Shown in pieces: positions 19,312 through 30,272 of a DNA stretch of 53,140 bases. A program made the position numbers and the translations under genes. Source of the stretch: Dactylosporangium sp. AC04546. Its GTDB lineage: Bacteria; Actinomycetota; Actinomycetes; Mycobacteriales; Micromonosporaceae. The notes under the pieces were generated by a model. The model saw only the letters and a list, made by a program, of their open reading frames with translations, searched no databases and was not told the origin of the DNA. Numbering within the stretch: the stretch's first letter is position 1; every line of letters starts with the position of its first letter. Location: NCBI RefSeq assembly GCF_022095675.1, contig NZ_JAHYSG010000086.1:1-53140 (forward strand). Direction: 5' to 3'.

Positions 19312-20623
19312 GGTCGGCCCCCGCGACCGCCCAGGCGTCGCCGGCCAGCCGCCACAGCAGCCCGGCCAGGCGCAGCACGATGAACAGGGTCAGCGCGGCC
19401 CACACCCCGCGCAGGCCGAGCTCGAAGAAGTAGGCCAGCCAGATGCCGGGCAGGAAGCCGCCGAGCGCGCTCACCAGGGTCAGGTTGCGCAGGTACCGCA
19501 CGTCACCGGCGCCCAGGAACACCCCGTCGAGCGCGAACACCACGCCCGCGGCCGGCATCATGGCGACGAAGAACCACCAGGCCGGCTGCGCCTGCGCGTA
19601 CACCTCGGCATCGGCCCCGAACCACGGACGCACGGTGGCCAGGGCGCCCGCCACCAGCACGGCGAACCCGACACCGGAGACCAGGCCGGCGAAGGAGATA
19701 CGGCGGGCCAGGTGCTTGGCCTCGGCGACCCGCTCGCCGCCGAGCGCGGCGCCGACCAGCGACTGGGCGGCGATCGCGACGGCGTCGAGCGCGAGGGCGG
19801 TGAAGAAGAACAGCTGGATGGCGATCTGGTGGGCGGCCAGGGCGGCGTCGCCGAACCGGGCGGCGACGGCCGACGCCGACAGGAAGCACGCCTGGAACGC
19901 GGCGCCGCGCAGCAGCAGGTCGCGGCCGAGGGCGAGCTGGCGGCCGATGACGGCGGGCTGCGGCCGCAGCGGCACCCGCTCGGTGACCAGTGCGCGCACG
20001 AACAGCGCGCCGACGACGGTCTGGGCGACGACGTTCGCGACGGCGGAGCCGACCAGGCCGAGGCCGGCCGGGTAGACCAGCACCGGGCAGAGGAGGGCGG
20101 ACAGGGCGTTCGCGCCGAGCACGTAGTACAGCGGGCGGCGGGTGTCCTGGACGCCGCGCATCCAGCCGTTGCCGGCCGTGCCGAGCATCAGGCCGGGGGC
20201 GCCGAGCGCCGCGACGCGCAGCCAGTGCTCGGCGTTGGTGGCCACCGGGCCGGCACCGCCCGCGAGCGCGCGGGTGAGCGGGCCGGCGAACGCCTCCAGG
20301 ACGAGCAGGATCACCAGGCCGCCGGCCAGGGCGAGCCAGGAGGCCTGCACGCCCTCCTCCACGGCGGCGGCGCGCTGACCGGCCCCGAAGCGGCGGGCGG
20401 CCCGCCCGGTCGTGCCGTACGCGAGGACCGTGCCGAGCCACACGGCGAACGACATCACGGAGCCGCCGATGGCGAGCCCGGCGAGCTGGGTGCGACCGAG
20501 ATGACCGACGACGGCGGTGTCGACCAGCACGTAGAGCGGCTCGGCGGCCAGCACGACCAGGGCCGGCAGAGCCAGGGCGGCGACGCGGCGCATGGTCGAG
20601 GAATTCGTCGCGGTCACGGTCAC
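19301..20623 (-). CDS. MATE family efflux transporter (DinF-like)
   Basis: A 440-residue twelve-helix antiporter that would export cationic drugs or metabolites using a Na+ or H+ gradient. The first helix region has 'ALALPALVVLAAEPLYVLVDTAVVGHLG', the hallmark of the DinF branch, followed by 'GTVLAYGTTGRAARRFGAG'. The second half repeats the fold with 'HQIAIQLFFFTALALDAVAIAAQSLVGAALGG'. I chose GTG 20623 since a TACGCT box sits seven bases upstream; ATG 20593 is an alternative that trims ten residues. It is followed by the overlapping DUF3626 gene. Substrate unknown. Confidence 0.92.
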   Translation of the reverse strand: MTVTATNSSTMRRVAALALPALVVLAAEPLYVLVDTAVVGHLGRTQLAGLAIGGSVMSFAVWLGTVLAYGTTGRAARRFGAGQRAAAVEEGVQASWLALAGGLVILLVLEAFAGPLTRALAGGAGPVATNAEHWLRVAALGAPGLMLGTAGNGWMRGVQDTRRPLYYVLGANALSALLCPVLVYPAGLGLVGSAVANVVAQTVVGALFVRALVTERVPLRPQPAVIGRQLALGRDLLLRGAAFQACFLSASAVAARFGDAALAAHQIAIQLFFFTALALDAVAIAAQSLVGAALGGERVAEAKHLARRISFAGLVSGVGFAVLVAGALATVRPWFGADAEVYAQAQPAWWFFVAMMPAAGVVFALDGVFLGAGDVRYLRNLTLVSALGGFLPGIWLAYFFELGLRGVWAALTLFIVLRLAGLLWRLAGDAWAVAGADRAH

Positions 20624-20630
20624 GGTCGCC

Positions 20631-20636
20631 AGCGTA
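20631..20636 (-). promoter_or_regulatory. leaderless -10 box of MATE gene
   Basis: TACGCT on the minus strand, seven bases before GTG 20623. Confidence 0.5.
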
Positions 20637-20665
20637 AGGAGAGTCGCGCCGGAAAGCCACTTACA

Positions 20666-20730
20666 CGGCACAACCTCCGGGAAACCTTGACGTCAGGGTG
20701 CGGCGTCCCGGTTTCCCGGAGGTTGTGTCG
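20666..20730 (-). terminator. 21-bp stem hairpin after small ORF
   Basis: Arms 20666-20686 and 20710-20730 pair over 21 bp with one G-T pair and a 23-base loop. It starts ten bases after the stop of the 34-aa ORF at 20741-20845 and lies before the MATE promoter. No T-run follows, which is common for actinobacterial terminators. Confidence 0.65.
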
Positions 20731-20740
20731 GCGGCGAAGC

Positions 20741-20845
20741 TCAGCCGCGGCGGTCCATCGACATCTGCAGCGCGGCGCGGGCGCGCTCACGCGTGTCGGG
20801 GGTCGGCTCCTGTGGCTTGGGCTGCGGTTTCGGCTGCTCAGGCAT
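20741..20845 (-). CDS. candidate 34-aa small protein
   Basis: This short ORF encodes a Pro/Gln/Lys-rich N-terminus (MPEQPKPQPKPQEP) and an Arg-rich helical C-terminus (DTRERARAALQMSMDRRG). An AGGAGA Shine-Dalgarno site at 20854-20859 is eight bases upstream of the ATG, and a 21-bp hairpin begins ten bases after the TGA. I do not recognise the protein. The ribosome-binding site, the codon-like composition and the terminator argue that it is translated. It is too short for homology-free certainty. Confidence 0.5.
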   Translation of the reverse strand: MPEQPKPQPKPQEPTPDTRERARAALQMSMDRRG

Positions 20846-21185
20846 GATCGGTGTCTCCTTGTGACGCGATGCTGGTGAGTTGCGTGTGGACGGTTCTGCC
20901 GGGGTCGCCGGCAACCACGCGAGCGCACGCGAAGGAGACCGACCAGGGTGGTGTCGGCCTGACGACGTGGTTGGTGCGCACTGGGGTTCCTCGCTTCCGG
21001 CGGCTGGTCATGGGCCGTTTCCCCGCCACCGGATGCCGCTTGTCAGAAGCGGTTGCCCCGGGACGGGCAGCGAAGAATTCGTACTGTGCGCATGACAGCT
21101 AAGCTATCGTTCAGGTCCAGCATGTGCGACGTTATCCCGGAATTTGGAATGTCAAGTTCCCAGCTCAACGGGCGGATCATCGTGC
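20846..21185. other. gene-poor stretch with small ORFs and palindrome
   Basis: About 340 bases without a recognisable gene. On the minus strand it holds TTGACA (21150-21155) and TAACGT (21129-21134) with 15-bp spacing, then a 26-codon ORF at 21043-21123. A 57-codon ORF at 20838-21011 ends inside the start of the 34-aa ORF. A 15-bp imperfect palindrome centred on AGCTAAGCT is at 21094-21108. None of these small ORFs resembles a known protein to me. Confidence 0.4.
21129..21155 (-). promoter_or_regulatory. candidate sigma-70-type promoter
   Basis: TTGACA at 21150-21155 and TAACGT at 21129-21134 on the minus strand, spacer 15 bp. The -10 ends five bases before ATG 21123. It could drive the small-ORF region down to the hairpin at 20666-20730. 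Confidence 0.4.
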
Positions 21186-21404
21186 TCAGCGGGCCAGGAA
21201 GTGCCAGCCGAGCCACCACCAGAAGCCGAACATCGCGATCCGGCCGACCGGGAGCGGGCCGACGCGGTAGCGCATGACGACGCCGCACACCTCGCCGAGC
21301 GTGGGCACCTTCGATCCCTCCCGGCGTGCCATGACCTCGACCACGCCGAAGAGCCCGAGCGCGACCGCGAACAGCGTGGCGATGAGCACCTGCCCCGCGG
21401 TCAT
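21186..21404 (-). CDS. small membrane protein (DUF6186-like)
   Basis: A 72-residue protein with an N-terminal hydrophobic helix (about 3-22), a charged middle 'MARREGSKVPTLGEVCGVVMRYRVGPLPVGR', and a C-terminal Trp-rich segment 'IAMFGFWWWLGWHFLAR'. The pattern resembles small actinobacterial membrane proteins named DUF6186, from memory. Its ATG overlaps the TGA of the upstream 133-aa membrane protein (ATGA), so the two are translationally coupled and probably work together. Function unknown. Confidence 0.7.
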   Translation of the reverse strand: MTAGQVLIATLFAVALGLFGVVEVMARREGSKVPTLGEVCGVVMRYRVGPLPVGRIAMFGFWWWLGWHFLAR

Positions 21405-21802
21405 CGGCGCACCATCGCCCAGAACGCCCACAGCCAGCCGAAATAGGCGGCGGACCGGGCCAGGTAGTGCTCCAGCACGGGGTCGGCCAGCCGGGACAGC
21501 GTCGGGTAGGCCTGCGTGCCGATCAGGAACGTGACGCCCTCGACCACGGCGAACAGCAGCAGCGGCACCAGCCACCACGCCGCCGCGCGGGGCAGCCGGG
21601 CCGGGGTGGGTCGCCGCTGGACGGCGGCCGACAGGCCGAGCCACGCCATGGCGCCGCCGACGCCGAGCACGAGCAGGTTGGCGCGGAGCGAGAAGGAGGG
21701 CAGGGCCCCGCCCACGAGGGAGATCAGGGCGAAGACGGGCGTGAGCACCACCGGCCGGGTCCAGGCCCGGTCGACCTCCGCTACCAGCTCGGGTCGTTCC
21801 AT
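21401..21802 (-). CDS. hypothetical four-TM membrane protein
   Basis: A 133-residue protein with about four hydrophobic segments (about 18-38, 42-58, 73-93 and 112-130) and a short acidic N-terminus. I do not recognise a family. It overlaps the downstream 72-residue membrane protein by four bases. ATG 21802 follows a weak GACAAT sequence six bases upstream that may be a leaderless -10. The two-gene unit lies just downstream of the nrnA end and has no visible enzyme partner. Confidence 0.7.
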   Translation of the reverse strand: MERPELVAEVDRAWTRPVVLTPVFALISLVGGALPSFSLRANLLVLGVGGAMAWLGLSAAVQRRPTPARLPRAAAWWLVPLLLFAVVEGVTFLIGTQAYPTLSRLADPVLEHYLARSAAYFGWLWAFWAMVRR

Positions 21803-21842
21803 CCATCGATTGTCGCCGGACCGACCGCCAACCGGCCAGCCA

Positions 21843-22967
21843 TTAGGGACCCGGAATTGGCCCGGAGTTCACCCTGATGCGAATCGCCGCGATGATGTCC
21901 TCGACGGTCCCGCCGGCGCTGAACCCGGCCGCGAACCGATGCCCGCCGCCGCCGAGGGCGACCGCGACCGCGCTCACGTCGACGCCGCCCTTGCTGCGCA
22001 GTGACACCGACCACTCCCCCGGCCGGACCGGCTTCACCACACAGGCGACGTCGGCCTCGGCGGCGCTGCGCACCGAGTCGATGAGCGCCTCCACCGCGGC
22101 CGGCGGCTGGCCGTGCGCGGCGAGCTCGTCGAGCGTCACATACGTCCAGACGAGCCCGCGCCCGCCCGCGACCTCGGGCTCCAGCACCGCGCGGGCCAGG
22201 GCGATGCCGAACAGCCGCAGGGCACCGATCGGCCGGGTGTCGAAGAGCCGCCGCGAGATCTCGCCCACAGGGATGCCGGTGGCGATGAGCCGGGCCGCGA
22301 GCTCGTGCACGGCCGGCGTGGTGGACGCGAACTTGAACGACCCCGTGTCAGTGGCGAGGGCGACATAGAGGCACTCGGCGATCTTTTGATCCAGCTGTAC
22401 CCCGAGCCGGCGCAACAGCCCGTCGGACAGCACGGACGTGGCGGCCGCGGCGGGGTCGACGAGGTTCAGCTGCCCGAACCCGGGGTTGGAGGCGTGGTGG
22501 TCGAGCACGATGCCGACCGGCGCCGCGCGCAGCCGCCCGGCGAGCCCCCCGAGCCGCTCGATGCTGGCCGCGTCGAACACGAGCACGGCGTCGGGCGCCG
22601 GCTCGGCGTCGGCCTCGTCGATGAGCAGCTCGACGCCCGGCAGCCGGTCGAACGGCGCCGGCAGCTCCATGTGCCCGGGAAAGGTCGCGGAGACCCGCAG
22701 CCCGGGGGCGACCTGCCGCAGCCCGAGCCCGACGGCCAGCATGCTCCCGAGCGCGTCGCCGTCGGGGTTGACGTGGCAGGCGAGCAGCACCCGGGCGCCG
22801 TCAGGCAGCCCGCGCAGCGCCCGGACGGCCGCGTCCCACTCCGCCTCGGACGGCACCCCGCCCGGCGCCGGGCCGAGCGGGGTGTGTGTGGCCTCCGTGG
22901 CAGGTGAGGCCGGGGTGGTGAGCTCGGCGCCCGCGCCCGGCGGGTGGCCGGGCGCGAGCCCGGTCAC
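21843..22967 (-). CDS. nrnA: DHH/DHHA1 phosphoesterase, nanoRNase/pAp phosphatase
   Basis: A 374-residue RecJ-like phosphoesterase that degrades short oligoribonucleotides and 3'-phosphoadenosine 5'-phosphate. Metal-binding motifs are clear: H65-x-N-P-D69-G-D71, D132 in VFDAAS, the DHH triad at 156-158 and ATDTGSF near 220. The DHHA1 substrate-binding domain ends with GGGGHRFAAGF. GTG 22967 has GGAGGA just upstream and gives a disordered Pro/Ala-rich 40-residue leader; a later internal start is possible. In actinobacteria the gene lies between rbfA and truB in the nusA-infB locus, consistent with this order. Confidence 0.92.
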   Translation of the reverse strand: MTGLAPGHPPGAGAELTTPASPATEATHTPLGPAPGGVPSEAEWDAAVRALRGLPDGARVLLACHVNPDGDALGSMLAVGLGLRQVAPGLRVSATFPGHMELPAPFDRLPGVELLIDEADAEPAPDAVLVFDAASIERLGGLAGRLRAAPVGIVLDHHASNPGFGQLNLVDPAAAATSVLSDGLLRRLGVQLDQKIAECLYVALATDTGSFKFASTTPAVHELAARLIATGIPVGEISRRLFDTRPIGALRLFGIALARAVLEPEVAGGRGLVWTYVTLDELAAHGQPPAAVEALIDSVRSAAEADVACVVKPVRPGEWSVSLRSKGGVDVSAVAVALGGGGHRFAAGFSAGGTVEDIIAAIRIRVNSGPIPGP

Positions 22968-23049
22968 GCGTCCTCCGCTTCGCTCCGGCCGCGCTCCCAC
23001 CGGACTGAACCCATGGTGACCGGCCTCCTCCGCTGCGCTCCGGAACCGG

Positions 23050-23535
23050 TTACCGCCGGTCCTGGCCGACGACCACCTCGTCGTCGGCGCCGTCGGCCCC
23101 CAGCTCGTCCTCGTCGTCGTCCTCCAGCTTGTACGGCTGGGAATCACCCGCGTAGTGCGCACCCGCGGCGAGCCGCTGGACCTCGGCGTCCGCATTCCGG
23201 GCGCTGGCCAGGAGCTCGTCGATGTGCTTCGCGTGCTCGGACACGTCGTCGTGCACGAACGTCAGGCTCGGCGAGTGGCGCAGGCCGAGCGCCTTGCCCA
23301 CGGTCGAGCGGAGCAGGCCCTTGGCGCTCTCCAGGGCGGCAGCGGTGCCCGCCTGGGCGGCCGCGTCACCGAGGACCGTGTAGAACACGGTGGCTTCCCG
23401 CAGGTCAGCTGTGATCCGCGCGTCCGTGATCGTGATCATGCCCAGCCGCGGGTCCTTGATCTGCGTCCGCACCACCGATGCGACCAGTTCCCGCACGCGC
23501 TCCGCGTGCCGTCGCACCTTTGCCGGATCCGTCAT
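23050..23535 (-). CDS. rbfA: 30S ribosome-binding factor RbfA
   Basis: A 161-residue KH-fold protein that binds the immature 30S subunit and helps 16S rRNA 5'-end maturation. The N-terminal 'DPAKVRRHAERVRELVASVV' and central 'DPRLGMITITDARITADLREATVFYTVLG' are typical. The last 35 residues form an acidic tail (DDDEDELGADGADDE) common in actinobacterial RbfA. ATG 23535 has GGAGG eight bases upstream; the frame continues to 23556. Confidence 0.95.
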   Translation of the reverse strand: MTDPAKVRRHAERVRELVASVVRTQIKDPRLGMITITDARITADLREATVFYTVLGDAAAQAGTAAALESAKGLLRSTVGKALGLRHSPSLTFVHDDVSEHAKHIDELLASARNADAEVQRLAAGAHYAGDSQPYKLEDDDEDELGADGADDEVVVGQDRR

Positions 23536-23658
23536 CTCGAACACCTCCGCAGCCAAACGATCCGCTGGTCGGTCCTAGACCACCGCGGATCCGAAGATCT
23601 GACCAACGCTCTGACAGTACCCGCGCCTCGCCCTCGAGGCCGCTTTCGAAGCCCAGGA

Positions 23659-23955
23659 TTACTCGTCGTCGTCGCCGTGCAGCCGACGGCGAACAGAGAG
23701 CAGCTCGAGCTCCGGCCGACCGGCGACCGCCCGCTCGCAGGTGTCGAGCACCTCGCGCACGTGCGCGGCCTCCGCGGCCACCACCGCGACCCCGATCTCG
23801 GCCCGTCCGTGCAGGTCAAGGGACCCCACCTCGGCGGCCGAGACCTCGAACTTGCGCAGGGCCGCGACGATCGGCCGCACGTAGGACCGCTTGGCCTTCA
23901 GCGAGCGGGAGTCACTGGGCAGCAGCACGTCGAATACGGCGGTTCCGGTGTACAC
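23659..23955 (-). CDS. DUF503 family protein (YlxP-like)
   Basis: A 98-residue protein matching the DUF503/YlxP family, found next to infB and rbfA in many Gram-positive genomes. The pattern 'DVLLPSDSRSLKAKRSYVRPIVAALRKF' with the SLKxKR motif is characteristic, and the strand pair 'AEIGVAVVAAEAAHVREVLD' follows. It has been linked to ribosome function by context only. GTG 23955 follows a TAAGAT box by eight bases, suggesting its own leaderless transcript for DUF503-rbfA-nrnA. Confidence 0.88.
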   Translation of the reverse strand: MYTGTAVFDVLLPSDSRSLKAKRSYVRPIVAALRKFEVSAAEVGSLDLHGRAEIGVAVVAAEAAHVREVLDTCERAVAGRPELELLSVRRRLHGDDDE

Positions 23956-23963
23956 GGCGCATG

Positions 23964-23969
23964 ATCTTA
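23964..23969 (-). promoter_or_regulatory. leaderless -10 box of DUF503 gene
   Basis: TAAGAT on the minus strand, eight bases before GTG 23955. Confidence 0.5.
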
Positions 23970-24027
23970 ACGGCCGGATCGGAAGAATGCCGCCCGATAT
24001 TTCGCGCTCGGGGGACCTGAGGGGACC

Positions 24028-24432
24028 TCAGGGGACAAGGATCGGCGGGCGGGCGTCGAGCGGCGGGCGGGCGACCAGCGGCGGCTCCGGCTCGACCGGC
24101 AGCGGCGCCGCGCCGGCCGCCGGGAAGGGGCCACGGCGCCGGGGCAGGCCGGCACCGGCGCTGCCGCCGCGGCCCGGGTAGACATACAGCGTCGACGGCT
24201 CCACCGCGTCCAGGGCCGCCACGACGGCCGGGAGGGCGCGGAAGCGCTGCCAGTCGTCCGCCTCGGCGAAGCCGAGCTCCAGGACCACTCCGAACGGCTC
24301 GAAGCGCCAGGCCCAGTCGCGGGCGCCGTGGGTGACGGCGGACTCGACGAGCGCGGCCGCGTAGGCGTCGCGCCACTGCCGCGCCGGGTGCTCCCCGTCG
24401 CGGACCTCGATCGACCACCAGGACAGGCTCAT
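24028..24432 (-). CDS. conserved hypothetical protein
   Basis: A 134-residue protein. The first 85 residues look folded ('MSLSWWSIEVRDGEHPARQWRDAYAAALVESAV', 'WAWRFEPFGVVLELGFAEADDWQRFRALPAV'). The rest is a low-complexity Pro/Arg/Gly tail ending 'ILVP'. I do not recognise a domain. It lies between infB and the DUF503 gene in the translation-factor locus and starts at ATG 24432. A TAGCGT sequence ten bases upstream may be its -10. Coding status is supported by the aromatic-rich N-terminus; function unknown. Confidence 0.7.
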   Translation of the reverse strand: MSLSWWSIEVRDGEHPARQWRDAYAAALVESAVTHGARDWAWRFEPFGVVLELGFAEADDWQRFRALPAVVAALDAVEPSTLYVYPGRGGSAGAGLPRRRGPFPAAGAAPLPVEPEPPLVARPPLDARPPILVP

Positions 24433-24535
24433 GACGCCGTCGACGCTACGCCCCGCGTCGGCCGCAGTCGATGTCTTTGGCGTGCCAAAAGGGGCCGCGG
24501 GATGCACCCGCGGCCCCTTCGGTGATCGGCTGGGA

Positions 24536-27499
<2,964 letters not shown>

Positions 27500-27660
27500 T
27501 ACACTCCTCACCTCGAGGCCGGGCGGCAAGTACCGCTCCGACCTCACTCGTGCACTTGAAGCCTGGTCATCTCAGGGACTTCATCGTGTGCTCATGTCCG
27601 TCGTCCTACCTTGCGTGTCCGGGTGAGTGCGTCGCGCACTCACCACCGGCGGTTCCGAAA
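27500..27660. other. infB upstream region
   Basis: About 160 bases between ylxR and infB. It holds the 10-bp hairpin at 27622-27644; no clear -10/-35 pair is seen, and the infB frame remains open through part of it. Confidence 0.45.
27622..27644 (-). terminator. 10-bp hairpin after ylxR
   Basis: GGTGAGTGCG (27622-27631) and CGCACTCACC (27635-27644) form a perfect 10-bp stem with a 3-base loop, 16 bases after the ylxR stop. It lacks a T-run; it may end rimP-nusA-ylxR transcripts or attenuate readthrough to infB. Confidence 0.6.
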
Positions 27661-27981
27661 TCACTGCGAAGTGCCCACAGCCGCAATCGCTTCGGCCAGC
27701 GGACCGGAATCGAAGACCCCGGTGAGACGCAGGGCACGCCCGAAGGCGCGTTTGCGTTCCGCCAGCGCGAGGCAAGCCGGATCAGGATGCAGGTGCGCTC
27801 CCCGACCCGGCCGTTTGCGGGCCGGATCGGGCACAGCCGTGAACTGGTCAGGGCCGGACTCGATCGCGACAAACCGCAACAACTCGGAGGAAGACGCACG
27901 CTTCCGGCAACCAACACAGGTGCGAACCGGCGCAGCCGGTTCCGCAGGCAAGCCAGCCGGGGGCGTGCGACGTACCGTCAA
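27661..27981 (-). CDS. ylxR: YlxR family (DUF448) protein
   Basis: A 106-residue basic protein of the YlxR family, proposed to bind RNA or nucleoid DNA and always near nusA-infB. The signature 'RTCVGCRKRASSSELLRFVA' and 'PGRGAHLHPDPACLALAERKRAFGRALR' are both present. A TTG start at 27981 is the only early start codon I found, five bases after the nusA stop, so translation is probably coupled; the true start may be slightly different. A TAGACT sequence overlapping the nusA stop could be coincidental. Confidence 0.9.
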   Translation of the reverse strand: MTVRRTPPAGLPAEPAAPVRTCVGCRKRASSSELLRFVAIESGPDQFTAVPDPARKRPGRGAHLHPDPACLALAERKRAFGRALRLTGVFDSGPLAEAIAAVGTSQ

Positions 27982-27986
27982 GAAGT

Positions 27987-29021
27987 CTACCCTGCACTTT
28001 CGGCTCGCGCCGCGCCCGGTCCGGTGACGTGATCGACGTTGCCGTCCGGCGCGTTGTCTGGGCGGATGTCGATACGCCAGCCGGTGAGGCGCGCGGCGAG
28101 CCGTGCGTTCTGGCCCTCACGGCCGATGGCCAGGGAAAGCTGGAAGTCGGGGACGGTCACACGGGCCGCCCGGTTGGCCGCGTCGACCACCTCGACGTTG
28201 AGCGCTTTCGCGGGAGAAAGGGCATTTCCGACGAACTGCGCCGGATCATCCGACCAGTCGATGATGTCGATCTTTTCGCCGTGCAACTCGCTCATCACGG
28301 CCCGGACCCGCTGGCCCATCGGGCCGATGCATGCCCCCTTCGCATTCACCCCCGGCACCGTCGAACGGACCGCGATCTTGGTCCGATGGCCGGCCTCGCG
28401 GGCGATGGCCGCGATCTCCACGGTACCGTCGGCGATCTCCGGCACCTCCAGCGCGAACAGCCGCTTCACCAGGTTGGGGTGGGACCGCGACAGGGTGACC
28501 TGCGGGCCGCGGAAGCCCTTGGCGACGTGGACCACGATCGCCTTGATCCGCTGCCCGTGCTCGTAGCGCTCGCCGGGCACCTGCTCGGCCGCCGGCAGCA
28601 TCCCCTCGATCTTGCCGAGGTCGATGGTGACGATGCCCTTCTCGGTCCGGGCCTCGTGCGCCTGGATCACGCCGGTGACGAGGTCGCCGTCGCGCCCGAC
28701 GTACTCGCCGAAGTGCGCCTCGTCGGTCGCCTCGCGCAGCCGCTGCAGGATGACCTGCTTGGCGGTCATCGCGGCGATGCGGCCGAAGTCGTGCGGGGTG
28801 TCGTCGTACTCACGGACGATCGTGCCGTCCTCGTCGAGGTCCTGGGCCAGCACGGAGGCCGCGCCGGTGCGCCGGTCGATCTCGACGCGGGCGTGCGGGT
28901 TGGCGCCCTCGGTGTGCCGGTAGGCGGTCAGCAGGGCAGTCTCGATCGCCGCGAGGATGGTGTCGAACGGGATCTCCCGCTCGCGCTCCAGCGCGCGGAG
29001 GGCCGCCAGGTCAATGTTCAC
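27987..29021 (-). CDS. nusA: transcription termination/antitermination factor NusA
   Basis: A 344-residue RNA polymerase-binding factor for pausing, termination and rRNA antitermination. The N-terminal domain starts '[39 protein letters not shown]'. An S1 domain follows (about 115-185, with '[16 protein letters not shown]'), then two KH domains (about 195-330) with '[28 protein letters not shown]'. It lacks the C-terminal acidic repeats of the E. coli protein, as is normal in actinobacteria. GTG 29021 overlaps the rimP stop (GTGA). Confidence 0.97.
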   Translation of the reverse strand: MNIDLAALRALEREREIPFDTILAAIETALLTAYRHTEGANPHARVEIDRRTGAASVLAQDLDEDGTIVREYDDTPHDFGRIAAMTAKQVILQRLREATDEAHFGEYVGRDGDLVTGVIQAHEARTEKGIVTIDLGKIEGMLPAAEQVPGERYEHGQRIKAIVVHVAKGFRGPQVTLSRSHPNLVKRLFALEVPEIADGTVEIAAIAREAGHRTKIAVRSTVPGVNAKGACIGPMGQRVRAVMSELHGEKIDIIDWSDDPAQFVGNALSPAKALNVEVVDAANRAARVTVPDFQLSLAIGREGQNARLAARLTGWRIDIRPDNAPDGNVDHVTGPGAARAESAG

Positions 29022-29545
29022 TCCCCGTCCTCCTCTTCCTCGTCGTCGTCATCATCAAGGTCAGGCAGGTCGGGCAGTTCCTCAAGGCGCTTGAGCTCGA
29101 CCTGCACCCGGCCCGGCCCGAGCGAGCCGTAGGCCACCGCCTGCTTCGCGCCGTCGACGTCCAGCGTCACGCCGGTGTCGTCGGCGGCCAGCACGCGGCC
29201 GGTCACCTGGCGCCCGTCCACCCGCACCTTCACGAGGCGGGCGCGGTTGCGCCGCCAGTGCCGGGGCTCGGTCAGCGGCCGGTCGACACCCGGCGAGCCG
29301 ACCTCCAACTCGTACTCCCCCGCGATGAGCTCGTCGCCCTCCGCCTCGGCCTTGTCGAGGGCGGTGGAGATCGCCCGGGACAGGTCGGCGACGCGATCGA
29401 GGTCGACGCCGTGATCGCTGTCGACCGCGATCCGGACGAGATGGCGGCGGCCGACCCGGCTGACCGACAGGTCCTCCAGGTCGTAACCCGCCGCGGTGAC
29501 GACGGGCTCGACCACCGCAAGCAGGCGCTGACGATGCTGAACCAC
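29018..29545 (-). CDS. rimP: ribosome maturation factor RimP
   Basis: A 175-residue factor for 30S assembly. The RimP N-domain has '[54 protein letters not shown]', and the '[30 protein letters not shown]' signature follows. The C-terminus ends in an Asp/Glu run. GTG 29545 has a GGAAGG site about eight bases upstream, so I prefer it over GTG 29554; the frame is open to 29701. It heads rimP-nusA-ylxR-infB, the usual order. Confidence 0.94.
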   Translation of the reverse strand: MVQHRQRLLAVVEPVVTAAGYDLEDLSVSRVGRRHLVRIAVDSDHGVDLDRVADLSRAISTALDKAEAEGDELIAGEYELEVGSPGVDRPLTEPRHWRRNRARLVKVRVDGRQVTGRVLAADDTGVTLDVDGAKQAVAYGSLGPGRVQVELKRLEELPDLPDLDDDDDEEEEDGE

Positions 29546-29734
29546 GGTCGACACCTTCCCTGTTAACGCCGTTTCACGGGCGCACGGCTTCACGCCGCCT
29601 GCGTCGAATCTCGCGGGCGGCTCAGGCAGAGCGTAACGCGACGCGGCGCGAAGCGTCCCAGCGGCGCTCCAAAGGCGACCCGGACGGTGAGTCTGGTACA
29701 CCGCGAGCGGCCCGGATGGTGTTGACTATTGCGC
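29546..29734. promoter_or_regulatory. divergent rimP/lipoprotein promoter region
   Basis: About 190 bases between rimP (minus) and the lipoprotein gene (plus). A TACGCT on the minus strand near 29631-29636 is a possible rimP -10, leaving a leader of about 80 bases. A GACTAT at 29724-29729 is a possible plus-strand -10. Confidence 0.35.
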
Positions 29735-30214
29735 GTGTCCATCGCCCGCAGAGCCGTGCTCGCCGGTGCCGCCGCGCTCGCGACCGGGCTCGCCGCGGGG
29801 TGCGACATTCCCACCGAGCGCACCGCCGTCTGGCACCCGGCGCCCGACGTGCTGCTCCCGCTGCTCCAGCGGACCGTGCAGCTGCGCGATCGATATGGCG
29901 AGGCGCTGACCGCGTTCCCGGCCCTCCAGGACCGGCTGGGCCCGCTCAAGGACGACCACGAGCAGCACGTGATCGCGCTCGCCCGGGAGATCGGGCTGCC
30001 CGAGGCGGGCCCGTTCCCGCAGCCGTCCGCGTCGTCGGGCTCGCCCTCGGCACTGCCCACCGACCAGGGCGCCGCCCTCACCGAGCTGACCAACCTGGAG
30101 CGCAAGGGGCGCGAGGAGGCCGAGGGCGCCTGCCTGGCCGCGCCGTCGTACCGGGCCGCGCTGCTCGGCTCGATCGCCGCCTGCCGCGCCGGCCACGTGG
30201 AGGTCCTGACGTGA
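29735..30214 (+). CDS. putative lipoprotein with ferritin-like helical region
   Basis: A 159-residue exported protein. The N-terminus 'SIARRAVLAGAAALATGLAAGC' has a twin-arginine, a hydrophobic core and a lipobox LAAGC, so it is probably lipidated at Cys23 and anchored outside the membrane. The mature part is helical, with 'LLPLLQRTVQLRDRYGEALTAFP' and 'DDHEQHVIALAREIG', reminiscent of ferritin-like bundles, then a Ser/Pro linker and a second helical stretch. GTG 29735 was chosen; TTG 29729 is an alternative. It is 58 bases upstream of the DUF4439 gene. Family not recognised beyond this. Confidence 0.75.
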   Translation: MSIARRAVLAGAAALATGLAAGCDIPTERTAVWHPAPDVLLPLLQRTVQLRDRYGEALTAFPALQDRLGPLKDDHEQHVIALAREIGLPEAGPFPQPSASSGSPSALPTDQGAALTELTNLERKGREEAEGACLAAPSYRAALLGSIAACRAGHVEVLT

Positions 30215-30272
30215 CCGGTCCGGCGCGGGGCGGAGCGGCCGGCCACCAGAGGCTCAGCGAAGCGGAGGACGC

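Noticed and set aside
20838..21011. 57-codon ORF upstream of the 34-aa ORF
   Set aside because: No clear ribosome-binding site and no recognisable composition; kept only as part of the gene-poor stretch description.
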